DNA of 64,000 nucleotides from Alcanivoracaceae bacterium (GCA_029213045.1 JARGPN010000009.1:186001-250000); one strand, 5' to 3'; shown: positions 1-9,133, numbered from the stretch's first letter. The notes: generated by a model not told the origin, from the sequence alone. Numbers and translations are program-made.

Positions 1-27
1 GCTTCACGCCAACACTTTCACGAGGCG

Positions 28-1578
28 TTAATTAACTTTCTTCTGGCTGCCTTCCCAATACGGGGATCGCAGTTCGTTTTTGAGAATTTTTCCTGCGCCG
101 CTGATCGGCAAGGGCTCCGAGCGGAACTCCACGCTTCTGGGCACCTTGTAACCTGCAATCTTTTCGCGGCAATGATCGATAATGTCAGACTCGGCGGCCT
201 CGCCTCCCTCACCCAAAACCACCACCGCATGAACAGCTTCACCCCAACGATCATCTGGGATGCCAATCACTGCACACTCCTGCACCGCTGGATGGCTATA
301 AATCGCGCCTTCTACCTCAACGGAGAAGATGTTTTCACCGCCACTGATAACCATGTCTTTGGCTCGGTCGACGATAAATACGAAGCCTTCGTCATCCATG
401 TAACCCAGATCACCCGTGTGCAACCAGCCGCGATGTAAGGCTTCCGCCGTCTCGGCTTCCATGCCCCAATAACCGAGCATTACGTTGCCGCCTCGAGCGC
501 AGATCTGGCCCACACTACCGCGTTCCAACTCATCACCGTTGGTATCCATAATCGCCACTTCGACACCGAGCGCAGCCCGCCCAGCACTGCGTAACTTTGC
601 CCCACCGGGCACATGGAATTCGGGACCGAGCGACGTAATAATCGGCGACGCTTCCGTCTGACCGTAACCCTGCGCAAAGGCAACCGTCGGCATTTGTTCC
701 ATCGCGCTCAACAGCACAGCCTCGGGCATCGGTGACGCCCCGTAGAGCATTCGCTTCATGCTGCCGACATCGAAATCGCCAATGCGACCAGAGGACGCTA
801 ATAAATTGACCATGGTTGGCACCAACAAGGTATTGGTCACCTTTTCCTGCTGAATAAGTCCCAGCACGGCATCCACATCAAACTTTGGAACAATGCAGTG
901 GGTTCCGGCGGCCAAGGTCACCGCAAAGGTGCTCGCCATATCCGCCAGATGGAACATCGGCCCCGCATGCATATACACCGAGTCACGGTCATAGCCCATT
1001 TCAGCGACAACATTGAGCGCATTGAAGACAAGGTTGTCATGACTGAGCATTACCCCTTTCGATCGCCCCGTGGTACCGCCGGTATAAAACAGACCCGCCA
1101 ACTCATCGCCGCCGACATTCGCGTCCGCGACGGGCCCCGACGCCTCGATAAACGATTCATAATCTAGGCAGCCTTCAGGCTTACTGCCGTCGCCCGCAAA
1201 TATCACATGACGGACGGTTTTCAGCTGATCCCGCAACGCCGGTAGTAGCGCAGCAAAGGTGTCATCCACAAGCAGCACTGTTGAGCCAGAATCATTCAGC
1301 GTGTAGGCAATTTCAGGGACAGCAAGTCGAATATTTACCGGATTGACTGCTGCACCAGCCCAAGGCACCGCGTAAAAATATTCCAGATAGCGATCGCTAT
1401 TGAGCGACAAAATAGCCACTCGTTCGCCCGCCTTCACACCTAAGCCAATCAAGCCTCCGGCGAGGCGTGCCACACGATTTTCAAACTCGCGCCAAGTCTG
1501 ACGACGGCCTTCGAAAACGGTTGCCACCCCGGCACCATTGAGCTGCACAGCTCGACGTAACGTCTGCGTTATAAACAT
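28..1578 (-). CDS. AMP-dependent acyl-CoA synthetase/ligase
   Basis: This ANL-superfamily enzyme (516 aa, normal length) should activate a fatty or other carboxylic acid to its CoA thioester through an acyl-adenylate. The sequence shows the P-loop YTGGTTGRSKG at residues 165-175, a GYGQTEASP motif near 304, the HTGDLGY motif near 387 and the C-terminal catalytic lysine context GAGKILKN near 500. It is the last gene of a leftward run of thioesterases, a BtrH-like protein and a ferritin-like hydrolase next to a CYP153 operon. A role in activating acids made by alkane oxidation is therefore inferred. The acyl chain preference cannot be read from the sequence. Confidence 0.9.
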   Translation of the reverse strand: MFITQTLRRAVQLNGAGVATVFEGRRQTWREFENRVARLAGGLIGLGVKAGERVAILSLNSDRYLEYFYAVPWAGAAVNPVNIRLAVPEIAYTLNDSGSTVLLVDDTFAALLPALRDQLKTVRHVIFAGDGSKPEGCLDYESFIEASGPVADANVGGDELAGLFYTGGTTGRSKGVMLSHDNLVFNALNVVAEMGYDRDSVYMHAGPMFHLADMASTFAVTLAAGTHCIVPKFDVDAVLGLIQQEKVTNTLLVPTMVNLLASSGRIGDFDVGSMKRMLYGASPMPEAVLLSAMEQMPTVAFAQGYGQTEASPIITSLGPEFHVPGGAKLRSAGRAALGVEVAIMDTNGDELERGSVGQICARGGNVMLGYWGMEAETAEALHRGWLHTGDLGYMDDEGFVFIVDRAKDMVISGGENIFSVEVEGAIYSHPAVQECAVIGIPDDRWGEAVHAVVVLGEGGEAAESDIIDHCREKIAGYKVPRSVEFRSEPLPISGAGKILKNELRSPYWEGSQKKVN

Positions 1579-1645
1579 AATTCCGTTATCCGTTATCCGT
1601 TATAGATTTAGAGCCAATGGATGGCGTTATAGAAAGCGGGCCTCA

Positions 1646-2107
1646 TCAGCGTACTGCGGTATAGATGAAGCGCCCTCGGGACACCAATGTCTTCTCTGTG
1701 AAAACATCGACCGTAATCACGATAAAACGCTTTCCGACACGCACCGTTATCGGTTCGGCGCGTAACGTCCCTGCGAATGCAGGGCGCAGGTAGTCAAAGG
1801 TCATACTTGTGCAGTCCGGCTCTTCACTTAACTGCAGATCCGATTTCACATGATGGGCGGCTACTATTTCGGCAAAACTCGCCAATATGCCACCGTGAAA
1901 TGTCTTAATGAGCGGGTTACCAACATGCTGGTCCCGGAAGCTCATCTGGTAGACGGGCTCGCCGTTATCCAACACTTGAATGCCCGCTCCGAGGAAATTG
2001 ACATAGGGGCTATCACTGATCGGCGCTTGCGCTTTCCGATCTTCAATGCCGACCACATCCTGCTCTTGTAGCTGCCGCTGTTGTAACTGCTGTTGCGAGA
2101 CACTCAA
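1646..2107 (-). CDS. PaaI-type hotdog-fold thioesterase
   Basis: Small (153 aa) hotdog-fold protein of the PaaI/4HBT group. The central segment around FHGGILASFAEI carries the H-G-G pattern on the long helix seen in PaaI-like enzymes. It probably hydrolyses an acyl-CoA thioester in the cytoplasm. Its TTG start overlaps the stop of the upstream thioesterase gene by four bases, which implies translational coupling; a gagaaag stretch lies just upstream. The chain is rich in Gln at its N-terminus (QQQLQQRQLQEQ). It may form a heteromer or paralogue pair with the neighbouring gene; the substrate is unknown. Confidence 0.82.
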   Translation of the reverse strand: MSVSQQQLQQRQLQEQDVVGIEDRKAQAPISDSPYVNFLGAGIQVLDNGEPVYQMSFRDQHVGNPLIKTFHGGILASFAEIVAAHHVKSDLQLSEEPDCTSMTFDYLRPAFAGTLRAEPITVRVGKRFIVITVDVFTEKTLVSRGRFIYTAVR

Positions 2108-2586
2108 GATACTTTCTCCCTTACTGCTTTCTCTCGTACCGCACCATCAAAGGAAGGCCCGTGGGTGCCGACAGCAAAACAACCTGACACCGACGCCAGC
2201 ACGCTGTCATTCGAACATCCCAATGCAACCCCCCTGACATACGCCACATCACCTTTAACCTCGTAGCACTCCACCTCACCACGCACGCCCTCTCCGGCCT
2301 CAGGCTTGGCAAGAAAATCCACGCGCAGATCAATTGTTGCGATAGGACGCATATCTCCGAGGTAGGCAAGTATTGCTAGACCACAATTGGAGTCGAGCAA
2401 CGTCGTAATCGCTCCGCGATGAAGCGCACCACGCTGATCACACATTTCAGGCATGCAAGGCATTGTCATCGCAGCAAGCCCCTCGCGAGACTCATCCACC
2501 CGAATGCCAAACGCTTTGAACAGCGGATGATCTCCACCAAAGAACATCTTCGCCATATCCATATACTGAAAATTTCGCTTTGCCAT
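2104..2586 (-). CDS. PaaI-type hotdog-fold thioesterase (paralogue)
   Basis: Second PaaI/4HBT-like hotdog protein, about 160 aa. The core helix reads DQRGALHRGAITTLLDSNCG: the usual H-x-G-A-x-x-T-L-x-D pattern, with an Asp at the position that often polarises the catalytic water. I place the start at the ATG at 2586 rather than a TTG five codons upstream; neither has a strong SD. The four-base overlap with the downstream thioesterase suggests the two are made together. Role inferred: release of acyl groups from CoA in the pathway served by the adjacent acyl-CoA synthetase. Confidence 0.82.
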   Translation of the reverse strand: MAKRNFQYMDMAKMFFGGDHPLFKAFGIRVDESREGLAAMTMPCMPEMCDQRGALHRGAITTLLDSNCGLAILAYLGDMRPIATIDLRVDFLAKPEAGEGVRGEVECYEVKGDVAYVRGVALGCSNDSVLASVSGCFAVGTHGPSFDGAVREKAVREKVS

Positions 2587-2630
2587 AATTTTCACGCACA
2601 ACCTTTACGATACGTCTAGTAACGGACGGA

Positions 2631-3641
2631 TTAGAGTGTCAAAGCCAACTCGACATAGCGTCGCTCAGCAGCACGAACAGTTTCGATAGACTGCGTAATA
2701 TCATCTAGGGGAAAACTCGACGCTTTCGATCCAGCTTCTAAACACGCAGCCAATGCAGACCACGCCGAAGCGCACTCTCGCATATGACTCACCAAACCCA
2801 TTTCTCCCAGCTCAGGCAGCAGTGCCTGCGCTTCATCAAGAAACTCCGCGTACATAATTCTGAAACCACCACCGCCACTGCCACGTTTCTCGATAACCTG
2901 ATAGGCAAAGCGCAGCAGCCAAGGCCATTTTTCATGCGCGCTCCAGCGAGGCAGATCATTAATCCACGTATCCAGAGCTTCAATTCCGCTCAGGCGTCCG
3001 CCGTTTTTGAGTGCTTTTGCGTTATCGACAATGGCCGAGCGAACGCGCTCAGGGCGCACATCGAGCTGCGCCTTATCGAGCACAAATAAATTACCGTGAT
3101 GAACAAAGGGGGGCGCCAAAGAAAACCTAGCGTCCGCCAAACTTTCGGACGGTACCGGCAATAACTCCGGACGCTCAGTATCACTCACCATAACCGCCCT
3201 CTCTTTGTCACTGTAATGCCAAGCGACAATGGCATGACCGGGGAAGTGAGTGGCGCTATTGAAGTACGGCAGGTAAAAAATATCCGTCAATAAAAGTGCA
3301 GGCTTGCCTGCATCTAAGTATTGATCCAGTGCAGCCGTCGCCGTGGGTTTATCAGGATAGGTCTCCCACTGAAACGGCACCCCCAACGTTTCGAACACCT
3401 TTTCTTCAAACCCCATAGAACGGACATGAACAATAAAAGGTGTCACCGTGTCAGGAAGCTCGACATAGGTTATACCAAGCCCCGCACCGAGCCCGAAGCA
3501 GAAGGCCTCGGTCAAATTAAGGCCATGAAATTCCAACAGGTCTCGAATAGCCGAGCTACCACAGTGCCTTCCTGGTCGATGCGTGTGCTCAATCCTAGCG
3601 ACAGAGTCAGACCCTTTAGAACCCAAACTAATCTGCCCCAT
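2631..3641 (-). CDS. BtrH N-terminal-domain protein (acyltransferase-like, DUF4872 type)
   Basis: This 336-aa protein resembles the BtrH/DUF4872 family, named after the butirosin enzyme that moves an acyl group from a carrier protein to an amine. The N-terminal papain-like half contains GRHCGSSAIRDLL, with candidate catalytic Cys27. A later GHAIVAWHY segment could supply the His. The C-terminal half is alpha-helical. The ATG shares one base with the stop of the upstream gene (TTAATG) and follows a gaggtgg SD, so the two are tightly coupled. In this setting it could transfer or hydrolyse an acyl product. That is inference; no carrier protein gene is seen nearby. Confidence 0.72.
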   Translation of the reverse strand: MGQISLGSKGSDSVARIEHTHRPGRHCGSSAIRDLLEFHGLNLTEAFCFGLGAGLGITYVELPDTVTPFIVHVRSMGFEEKVFETLGVPFQWETYPDKPTATAALDQYLDAGKPALLLTDIFYLPYFNSATHFPGHAIVAWHYSDKERAVMVSDTERPELLPVPSESLADARFSLAPPFVHHGNLFVLDKAQLDVRPERVRSAIVDNAKALKNGGRLSGIEALDTWINDLPRWSAHEKWPWLLRFAYQVIEKRGSGGGGFRIMYAEFLDEAQALLPELGEMGLVSHMRECASAWSALAACLEAGSKASSFPLDDITQSIETVRAAERRYVELALTL

Positions 3642-4510
3642 TAAGCCACCTCGGCCAACGGCGGCGTCCCGAAAATAAGATTAGACGCGCTCATCGGATC
3701 GCCATCTTTTTCATATTCCTCAAGCCACGCCGCTACTTTCTCCGGCATTCCAGTGTCCCAAGGGTGAAAGCCGGGACGGAACCATGCCAAAAACTCTGGC
3801 ACCATTCCTGAGAGAATTCCGCGACGACCATATAATTTGTTCAGCCCCTTCAAAATGACACCGGGCTTGCGAGCCAATCCGTCGAGCCGCAGCATGTCGA
3901 TGAAAACCGGCGCCACAACCAAGTGCATCGCAACCGTCGCAACCACGAGAGCGGACGCTCGCGTCAAGTAACCGCCTCCTGCTGCTGATTGGTAAACATC
4001 ATAGGCAACCGCCTTATGCTCAACCTCTTCGACACCATGCCAAAGAAAAAGGGCGCGCATCACAGGCTCCGCCTGACGAAACATTTCGCTCTCGTCACTG
4101 ATCATCGCCTCACCTAATGTTGCGGTGAAATGCTCGAACGCGGCGGTCATGGCTAGCTGATACTTTTTAGGCAGGTACTTCTGTGTCGTGCGAATAAATA
4201 AACGCAAGCTGGCCGTCGACTTCGTCACGTCGACCCCCTGACCGGCCATCACATCATTAAACCGATCATGGACAATCCCGTGCTGCGCTTCCTGACGAAT
4301 AAAATGGCGAATGTCTTCGCGAAGCTGACTATCCGTTACTTGATCTTGAAAATTACGAACGGACTGAATGAAGAATCGCTCGCCTTCAGGAAAATGCACT
4401 GACAGCGCATCAAAGAAACGCGTAAGCACTGGGTCTCCGCCATTCCAATGGCGCGGAATCGACGACAGGTCAAAAGCAACTTTACGGGGCTTAATAGGCA
4501 ATGAGTTCAT
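3641..4510 (-). CDS. Metal-dependent hydrolase family protein (PF10118-like, ferritin-like helices)
   Basis: A 289-aa helical protein resembling the family annotated 'metal-dependent hydrolase' (PF10118). The ligands look like a di-metal helical bundle: E74-x-x-H77 with H81, E126-H127, and E161/E164-H165. The family name is historical and the reaction unknown, so an oxygenase- or desaturase-like role is possible. I chose the ATG at 4510 because a perfect TTGGAGGAAACA ribosome site precedes it; the in-frame ATG ten codons upstream has none. It heads the leftward gene run and overlaps the BtrH-like gene. Such proteins often lie beside AraC regulators of this subfamily. Confidence 0.75.
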   Translation of the reverse strand: MNSLPIKPRKVAFDLSSIPRHWNGGDPVLTRFFDALSVHFPEGERFFIQSVRNFQDQVTDSQLREDIRHFIRQEAQHGIVHDRFNDVMAGQGVDVTKSTASLRLFIRTTQKYLPKKYQLAMTAAFEHFTATLGEAMISDESEMFRQAEPVMRALFLWHGVEEVEHKAVAYDVYQSAAGGGYLTRASALVVATVAMHLVVAPVFIDMLRLDGLARKPGVILKGLNKLYGRRGILSGMVPEFLAWFRPGFHPWDTGMPEKVAAWLEEYEKDGDPMSASNLIFGTPPLAEVA

Positions 4511-4677
4511 TGTTTCCTCCAATAAACCGCTATTTTTCATAGCATGAATTCAGGTATTTCTCGACTTTATTGGTCAACCAACCAAATGTCAAACCCTGAA
4601 CAGGCCAGATAGTCCCTGCGCCCCTCCCCCCTGTGCGCCCCTAAATCGCAAGCATCGATATAGACTCGCGTCCGCGA

Positions 4678-5733
4678 TTAATGCGGGCCCAGCGACTGTT
4701 TTCGGTATTGATCAGGAGTGCATTGAAACCAACGCTTAAAGGCTCGTCGAAAATTCGAACTGTCGTGGTAATTCAGCAGTGCAGCAATCGCATCGACGGA
4801 CATGTGACTACTGACGAGATAGCTGGCGGCCTGCTCGGACAATATCTCATCCCTAATTTTTCGGAAGCTACCGCCCTCCCCCTCCAACTTACGCGCCAAG
4901 GTACGCTTACTAATAAACAACATGGCCGCTGCTTCATCTTCGCCAAGCACACCCGGCGGATGCGATAGCATCATTTTCTGAATTCGGAACGTGTAATTAT
5001 TTTCTTGATGCTGCAACTTCTCCAGCATGGATTGGCACTGCTGCAACGCCAGCGCATAACTCTCGTGATTGGCCGATGCATTAGGGATATCGCATAAATC
5101 CACAGGCACCTTCAGAACCAACTCCGGCGCTGAAAATTCAATTGATCCTGGCAGAAGCTCGGCATAACGATGACTATAGCTAGGCTCACTATATGAAAAA
5201 CAGATATGCGCGCCGTCTAATCTTTTCCCGACAATGTACTCGGCACATTGAAATAAAATGGACGCGTACACTTCAGATATAAGACGGTGTATATCGGCAT
5301 TAAGCTCCACATCAAAATAGCAGCAGCATTCCCAATATTTGTTGCTACGCCTTAACTCCAAACGAGAGAAATCCACACGCGTGGGCAGGTACATTTCGAA
5401 CGCCCTCAACGCTATAAGCAGGTTAGGACTGCTGCTCGTGAGAAACCCCAACGCGCCGTGCGTTGCCGGTGTCAGGCACTGACCCAGTCGCAAACCAAAC
5501 ATCACATCATCAGACAATCGCAAAGCATTTTGGAGAATCTGTATTTGCTGAGCGGATGTCAGCATCGTGTCGTCCTGTATCAACTGCTCCACCGAAATGC
5601 CGGCCTGCGCAATAAGGGCGGGCAATTCGCGAGAATGCAGGCCCAATACCCGCGCAATCAAACGAGAGTAGTTCGACGGAATTCGAGCAGCACCAGCAAT
5701 AGACGCCTCATTGATCATCTTCTTATCGCTCAC
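4678..5733 (-). CDS. AraC-family transcriptional regulator (arabinose-binding-like N-domain)
   Basis: A 351-aa regulator with a long N-terminal ligand domain (PF12625-like) and a C-terminal double HTH of AraC type. The DNA-binding end shows FISKRTLARKLEGEG and MSVDAIAALLNYHDSSNFRRAFKRW, the two recognition-helix regions. It is read from a GTG at 5733 behind gaggaagg. It lies between the leftward acyl-metabolism genes and the divergent ferredoxin-P450-reductase operon, so it probably controls one or both in response to the substrate. This regulator subtype is common beside CYP153 and other hydrocarbon oxidation genes. A candidate operator dyad lies in the divergent spacer. Confidence 0.88.
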   Translation of the reverse strand: MSDKKMINEASIAGAARIPSNYSRLIARVLGLHSRELPALIAQAGISVEQLIQDDTMLTSAQQIQILQNALRLSDDVMFGLRLGQCLTPATHGALGFLTSSSPNLLIALRAFEMYLPTRVDFSRLELRRSNKYWECCCYFDVELNADIHRLISEVYASILFQCAEYIVGKRLDGAHICFSYSEPSYSHRYAELLPGSIEFSAPELVLKVPVDLCDIPNASANHESYALALQQCQSMLEKLQHQENNYTFRIQKMMLSHPPGVLGEDEAAAMLFISKRTLARKLEGEGGSFRKIRDEILSEQAASYLVSSHMSVDAIAALLNYHDSSNFRRAFKRWFQCTPDQYRKQSLGPH

Positions 5734-5816
5734 CCAGCCTTCCTCACATTGGTCATTAGCATCGAAGGAACGAGCACACAGGGCCCGATCAGAGAAAAAT
5801 CATTGTCTTTAAATGA

Positions 5817-5847
5817 CTCCCAGAAGTCAAAATATGACCTCCTGGAG
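5817..5847. promoter_or_regulatory. Candidate AraC-type operator dyad
   Basis: In the 235-bp divergent spacer there is an imperfect inverted repeat: a 13-base left arm (5817-5829, CTCCCAGAAGTCA) and right arm (5835-5847, TGACCTCCTGGAG), matching at 10 of 13 positions across a five-base AT spacer. It lies about 85 bp upstream of the regulator start and 120 bp upstream of the ferredoxin start. That suits an operator for the divergent pair. AraC proteins often prefer direct repeats, so this remains a guess. Confidence 0.35.
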
Positions 5848-5968
5848 CTAACCGCGGCTCGCTAGTCTGGCCCTATCAACAAATTTCATCTGCCCTTATC
5901 AACTCACGAGGCACGCAGGTTGGCAGCCGTGCCCGATAAGGGATTCACTATTTTTTACGGAGAAAACT

Positions 5969-6289
5969 ATGGGCAACATTACTTTCGTCGAACATGACGG
6001 GACCGAGCACGCCGTTGAGATTGAACCGGGAAAATCTCTAATGGACCTTGCTCTAGATAACGGCATTCCAGGTATTGATGCAGACTGCGGCGGCGAATGC
6101 GCCTGCGGCACCTGTCATGTCATCGTCGAAGGCAACGGCGTTAGCATTACGGGGAGCGCCAGCGATGCGGAGTTGCAAATGCTGGATCTCACACCCGAGC
6201 GCGCAGATAGCTCACGCTTGGCGTGCCAGATTGTCATCTCCGACGCAATGGACGGCATGATCGCGCGTCTACCTGAATTTCAAATGTAG
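5969..6289 (+). CDS. 2Fe-2S ferredoxin (adrenodoxin/putidaredoxin type)
   Basis: A 106-aa vertebrate-type ferredoxin that carries electrons from the reductase encoded downstream to the P450. The cluster ligands fit C40-x5-C46-x2-C49-x36-C86; an extra Cys44 lies inside the loop. The start ATG follows a good SD (tacggagaaaact). It is the first gene of the rightward operon ferredoxin-CYP153-reductase, the typical order for three-component class I P450 systems. Its closest functional analogues are the ferredoxins of CYP153 alkane hydroxylases. Confidence 0.93.
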   Translation: MGNITFVEHDGTEHAVEIEPGKSLMDLALDNGIPGIDADCGGECACGTCHVIVEGNGVSITGSASDAELQMLDLTPERADSSRLACQIVISDAMDGMIARLPEFQM

Positions 6290-6345
6290 CCGAGCTTTGT
6301 TAGCTCACAATAATTCAACGCAACATTCGACAGGTTGGAAGAGTT

Positions 6346-7728
6346 ATGAATATCGTTAATTTAGTAGCCAAACAAAGCGCCGCAATCGTCCCCATGCCGC
6401 TTCAAGTTAAGGCCGCCCATTTACTTTACAAAACCAAAGTTAAACTAGGCGTATACACAGAATTTCCTGAATTCGTTGAAGCGCCTGTCCCCGATGTTTC
6501 AACCCTAGCGATCGAAGATATTGACGTCAGCAATCCGTTTCTGTTTAAGCAAGGCTGCTGGGAGCCTTACTTCAAACGCTTACGCGATGAGTGCCCTGTC
6601 CATTTCCAAAAGAACAGCCTATTCGGCCCCTTCTGGTCTATTACGCGCTATGAAGATGTCATGTTCGTAGACAAAAACCACGAGCTGTTTTCTTCAGAGC
6701 CCTTTATCGTGATTGGTCAGGCCCCTAAAGAACTTTCTGTTGAAATGTTCATTGCCATGGACCCGCCGAAGCACGATGTGCAGCGACAAGCCGTTCAGGG
6801 CGTTGTGGCGCCACAGAATCTTAAAGAAATGGAAGGGCTCATTCGCAGCCGTGCCCAAGAAGTTCTCGATAACCTTCCGTTGGACAAGCCGTTCAACTGG
6901 GTAGATGAAGTCTCTGTCGAGCTCACTGCAAGAATGCTCGCCACACTGCTCGACTTCCCTTACGAGGAACGTCAAAAGCTCGTTTACTGGTCTGACTTAG
7001 CCGGAGGTGGCGCCCAGTCAACCGGCGGATCAAATGACATGGATGAGCTGTTCAAAGGTATGGGCGAGATGGCCAAGGACTTTTCACTCCTTTGGCGCAA
7101 AAAAGAAGCCGAAACTGCCGCAGGAAAAAAACCAGGCTTCGACCTGATCAGCATGCTGCAGAACAATGACGCCACTAAGAACCTGATCAACACGCCAATG
7201 GAATTCCTTGGCAACCTCGCTCTCTTGATCGTCGGCGGCAACGACACCACCCGTAACTCAATGTCCGGTGGCGTGCTTGCTCTGAATAAATTCCCCGACG
7301 AATTTGCCAAACTCAAGGCGAACCCTAGCCTAATCCCGAATATGGTGTCCGAAATTATTCGCTGGCAAACGCCGTTGGCTCACATGCGCCGCGTTGCGAC
7401 ACAAGATGTTGAAGTGAACGGCCAGACCATTAAGAAGGGTGACAAGGTCGTCATGTGGTACGCCTCAGCAAACCGTGATGAACGTGCGATTGATCAGCCT
7501 GACCAGTTCATCATTGATCGCAAAGGCGCGCGCAACCATCTCTCCTTTGGGTTTGGTGTCCACCGTTGCATGGGCAATCGACTAGCGGAACTACAGCTAC
7601 GTATTCTCTGGGAGGAATTACTCGCGCGCTTCGACAGCATTGAAGTGATCGGCGAGCCGGAGTACGTGCAATCCAACTTCGTGAAAGGCTATTCCAAGAT
7701 GATGGTTAAGCTGACCGCGAAGCAATAG
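6346..7728 (+). CDS. Cytochrome P450, CYP153-type alkane/fatty-chain hydroxylase
   Basis: A 460-aa soluble P450. The I-helix motif GGNDTT is at residues 297-302, the ExxR pair is E336/R339, and the haem ligand loop FGFGVHRCMG gives Cys408. The stretch TPLAHMRR after ExxR and the conserved NRLAELQLRILWEE after the Cys-loop are strongly CYP153-like as I recall that family, which hydroxylates terminal carbons of medium-chain alkanes. It lies 56 bp after the ferredoxin gene and before the reductase, so all three electron-transfer components are present. Chain-length preference and any action on cyclic or steroid side chains cannot be judged here. Confidence 0.9.
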   Translation: MNIVNLVAKQSAAIVPMPLQVKAAHLLYKTKVKLGVYTEFPEFVEAPVPDVSTLAIEDIDVSNPFLFKQGCWEPYFKRLRDECPVHFQKNSLFGPFWSITRYEDVMFVDKNHELFSSEPFIVIGQAPKELSVEMFIAMDPPKHDVQRQAVQGVVAPQNLKEMEGLIRSRAQEVLDNLPLDKPFNWVDEVSVELTARMLATLLDFPYEERQKLVYWSDLAGGGAQSTGGSNDMDELFKGMGEMAKDFSLLWRKKEAETAAGKKPGFDLISMLQNNDATKNLINTPMEFLGNLALLIVGGNDTTRNSMSGGVLALNKFPDEFAKLKANPSLIPNMVSEIIRWQTPLAHMRRVATQDVEVNGQTIKKGDKVVMWYASANRDERAIDQPDQFIIDRKGARNHLSFGFGVHRCMGNRLAELQLRILWEELLARFDSIEVIGEPEYVQSNFVKGYSKMMVKLTAKQ

Positions 7729-7812
7729 CGGCGCGTAGGCGCTGTAGTAAATGGCTGTAGTAAACGGCTGTGGTCGGTGGCTTAGCAGGTCGCTGCAGTA
7801 AATGACCTTAGT

Positions 7813-7840
7813 GAGAGACTGACTTAACACTCAGTCTCTC
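7813..7840 (+). terminator. Intercistronic hairpin between P450 and reductase genes
   Basis: A perfect 10-bp stem (GAGAGACTGA / TCAGTCTCTC) closes an 8-base loop 85 bp after the P450 stop and 40 bp before the reductase start. Only a short TTCT follows, so it is probably a weak terminator or an mRNA 3'-end stabiliser that makes P450 and ferredoxin more abundant than reductase. Imperfect GGCTGTAGTAAA repeats lie just upstream. Confidence 0.5.
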
Positions 7841-7879
7841 TTCTACGTGGCGGCAAAAATCATTCAGGAAACATTATTT

Positions 7880-9133
7880 ATGACAAAAAAATGCATCATT
7901 ATCGGCGCCAGCCATGCTGCCGCCCAGCTGACCACTAGCCTGCGTCAAGGAGGCTGGGAGGGCGAAATATTGGTCATTGGCGATGAACCTCATCTCCCCT
8001 ACCAACGCCCTCCGCTGTCCAAAGCCTTTCTGTCTGGCGAAAAAACAGCAGAAGACTTGGTGATTCGTCCAGCTACCTTTTACCAAAAGCAGGATGTGCA
8101 ATTTAGGCAAGACCGCGTCATAGAAATAAATCGAGAGAAACAAACGGTAACTCTCGCCAACGGCGAAGAGTTAGGTTATGACAAGCTAGCGTTGTGCATG
8201 GGCTCTCGAGTCAGAGAAATAAATCTACCCGGCTGCAACCTGAACGGCATACATTATCTTCGCAATCTCGCCGACGCCGAATCCATTAAGAACAACGCTG
8301 CAAAGGACCAGCACGCCGTTATTGTCGGCGGCGGTTATATCGGCCTAGAAACCGCTGCGTCACTGAGAAAACTGGGGATGCAAGTCAGCGTGCTTGAGAT
8401 GGAACCAAGAATACTGAAACGCGTGACCGCCCCTGAAGTATCTGAGTTCTATCATCGACTGCATACGGAAAACGGTGTTCAGATCATCAACAACATTTCA
8501 GTCAGTGGCTTTCAGGGTAACAGCCATGTAGAAAAAGTTGTCTGTGCCGATGGAAGCGAGCTACCCGCTCACTTAGTTGTGATCGGCGTTGGTGTGCTAC
8601 CAAATACCGAGCTCGCAGAAGCATCGGGGCTCGTGGTGAACAACGGCATTATGGTCGACGAATTTTGCGTCACGAGCGATCCTAATATTGTCGCCGCAGG
8701 AGACTGCACCAACAAACTCAGCAAAATATACGACCGTCGCATTCGCCTAGAATCCGTCCCCAATGCAACAGAGCAAGCTAAAACGGCTGCTGCGTCCATG
8801 TGCGACTCTCAAAAAGACTTTACAACCTTGCCGTGGTTTTGGTCAGACCAATACGAGCTAAAATTGCAAATTGCCGGACTCAGCCAAGGCTACGATCAAA
8901 TCGTTGTTCGCGGGAACAGATTAACGACTCAAAGCTTTGCCGTCTTTTACCTAAAAAGCGGGCAACTGATAGCCGCCGATTGCGTGAACCGGCCACAAGA
9001 ATTTTTACTAAGCAAGAAACTCATTGCGGAAAATATAGCGATACCGCCAGAACAGCTCGAGGATGATTCCATTCCAGCAAAAGAAATACTCCTGCGCATT
9101 GCAGGTAAGTCGGGGCAACTCACTTTCACGTAA
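7880..9133 (+). CDS. FAD-dependent ferredoxin reductase (rhodocoxin/putidaredoxin reductase type)
   Basis: A 417-aa NAD(P)H-ferredoxin reductase that passes electrons to the upstream 2Fe-2S ferredoxin. It has the N-terminal FAD fold CIIIGASHAAAQ, the PYQRPPLSK motif, a second Rossmann loop VIVGGGYIGLE for NAD(P)H, and the FAD-binding VAAGDCTN near the C-terminal third. I chose the ATG at 7880 (AGGAA nine bases upstream, MTKKC start); an upstream GTG in frame would add 11 unconserved residues. It completes the three-component CYP153 system. A hairpin before the gene may lower its expression relative to the P450. Confidence 0.92.
   Translation: MTKKCIIIGASHAAAQLTTSLRQGGWEGEILVIGDEPHLPYQRPPLSKAFLSGEKTAEDLVIRPATFYQKQDVQFRQDRVIEINREKQTVTLANGEELGYDKLALCMGSRVREINLPGCNLNGIHYLRNLADAESIKNNAAKDQHAVIVGGGYIGLETAASLRKLGMQVSVLEMEPRILKRVTAPEVSEFYHRLHTENGVQIINNISVSGFQGNSHVEKVVCADGSELPAHLVVIGVGVLPNTELAEASGLVVNNGIMVDEFCVTSDPNIVAAGDCTNKLSKIYDRRIRLESVPNATEQAKTAAASMCDSQKDFTTLPWFWSDQYELKLQIAGLSQGYDQIVVRGNRLTTQSFAVFYLKSGQLIAADCVNRPQEFLLSKKLIAENIAIPPEQLEDDSIPAKEILLRIAGKSGQLTFT

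Noticed and set aside
1581..1604. Triple CCGTTAT repeat upstream of the acyl-CoA synthetase
   Set aside because: Too short and simple to support an operator or repeat family.
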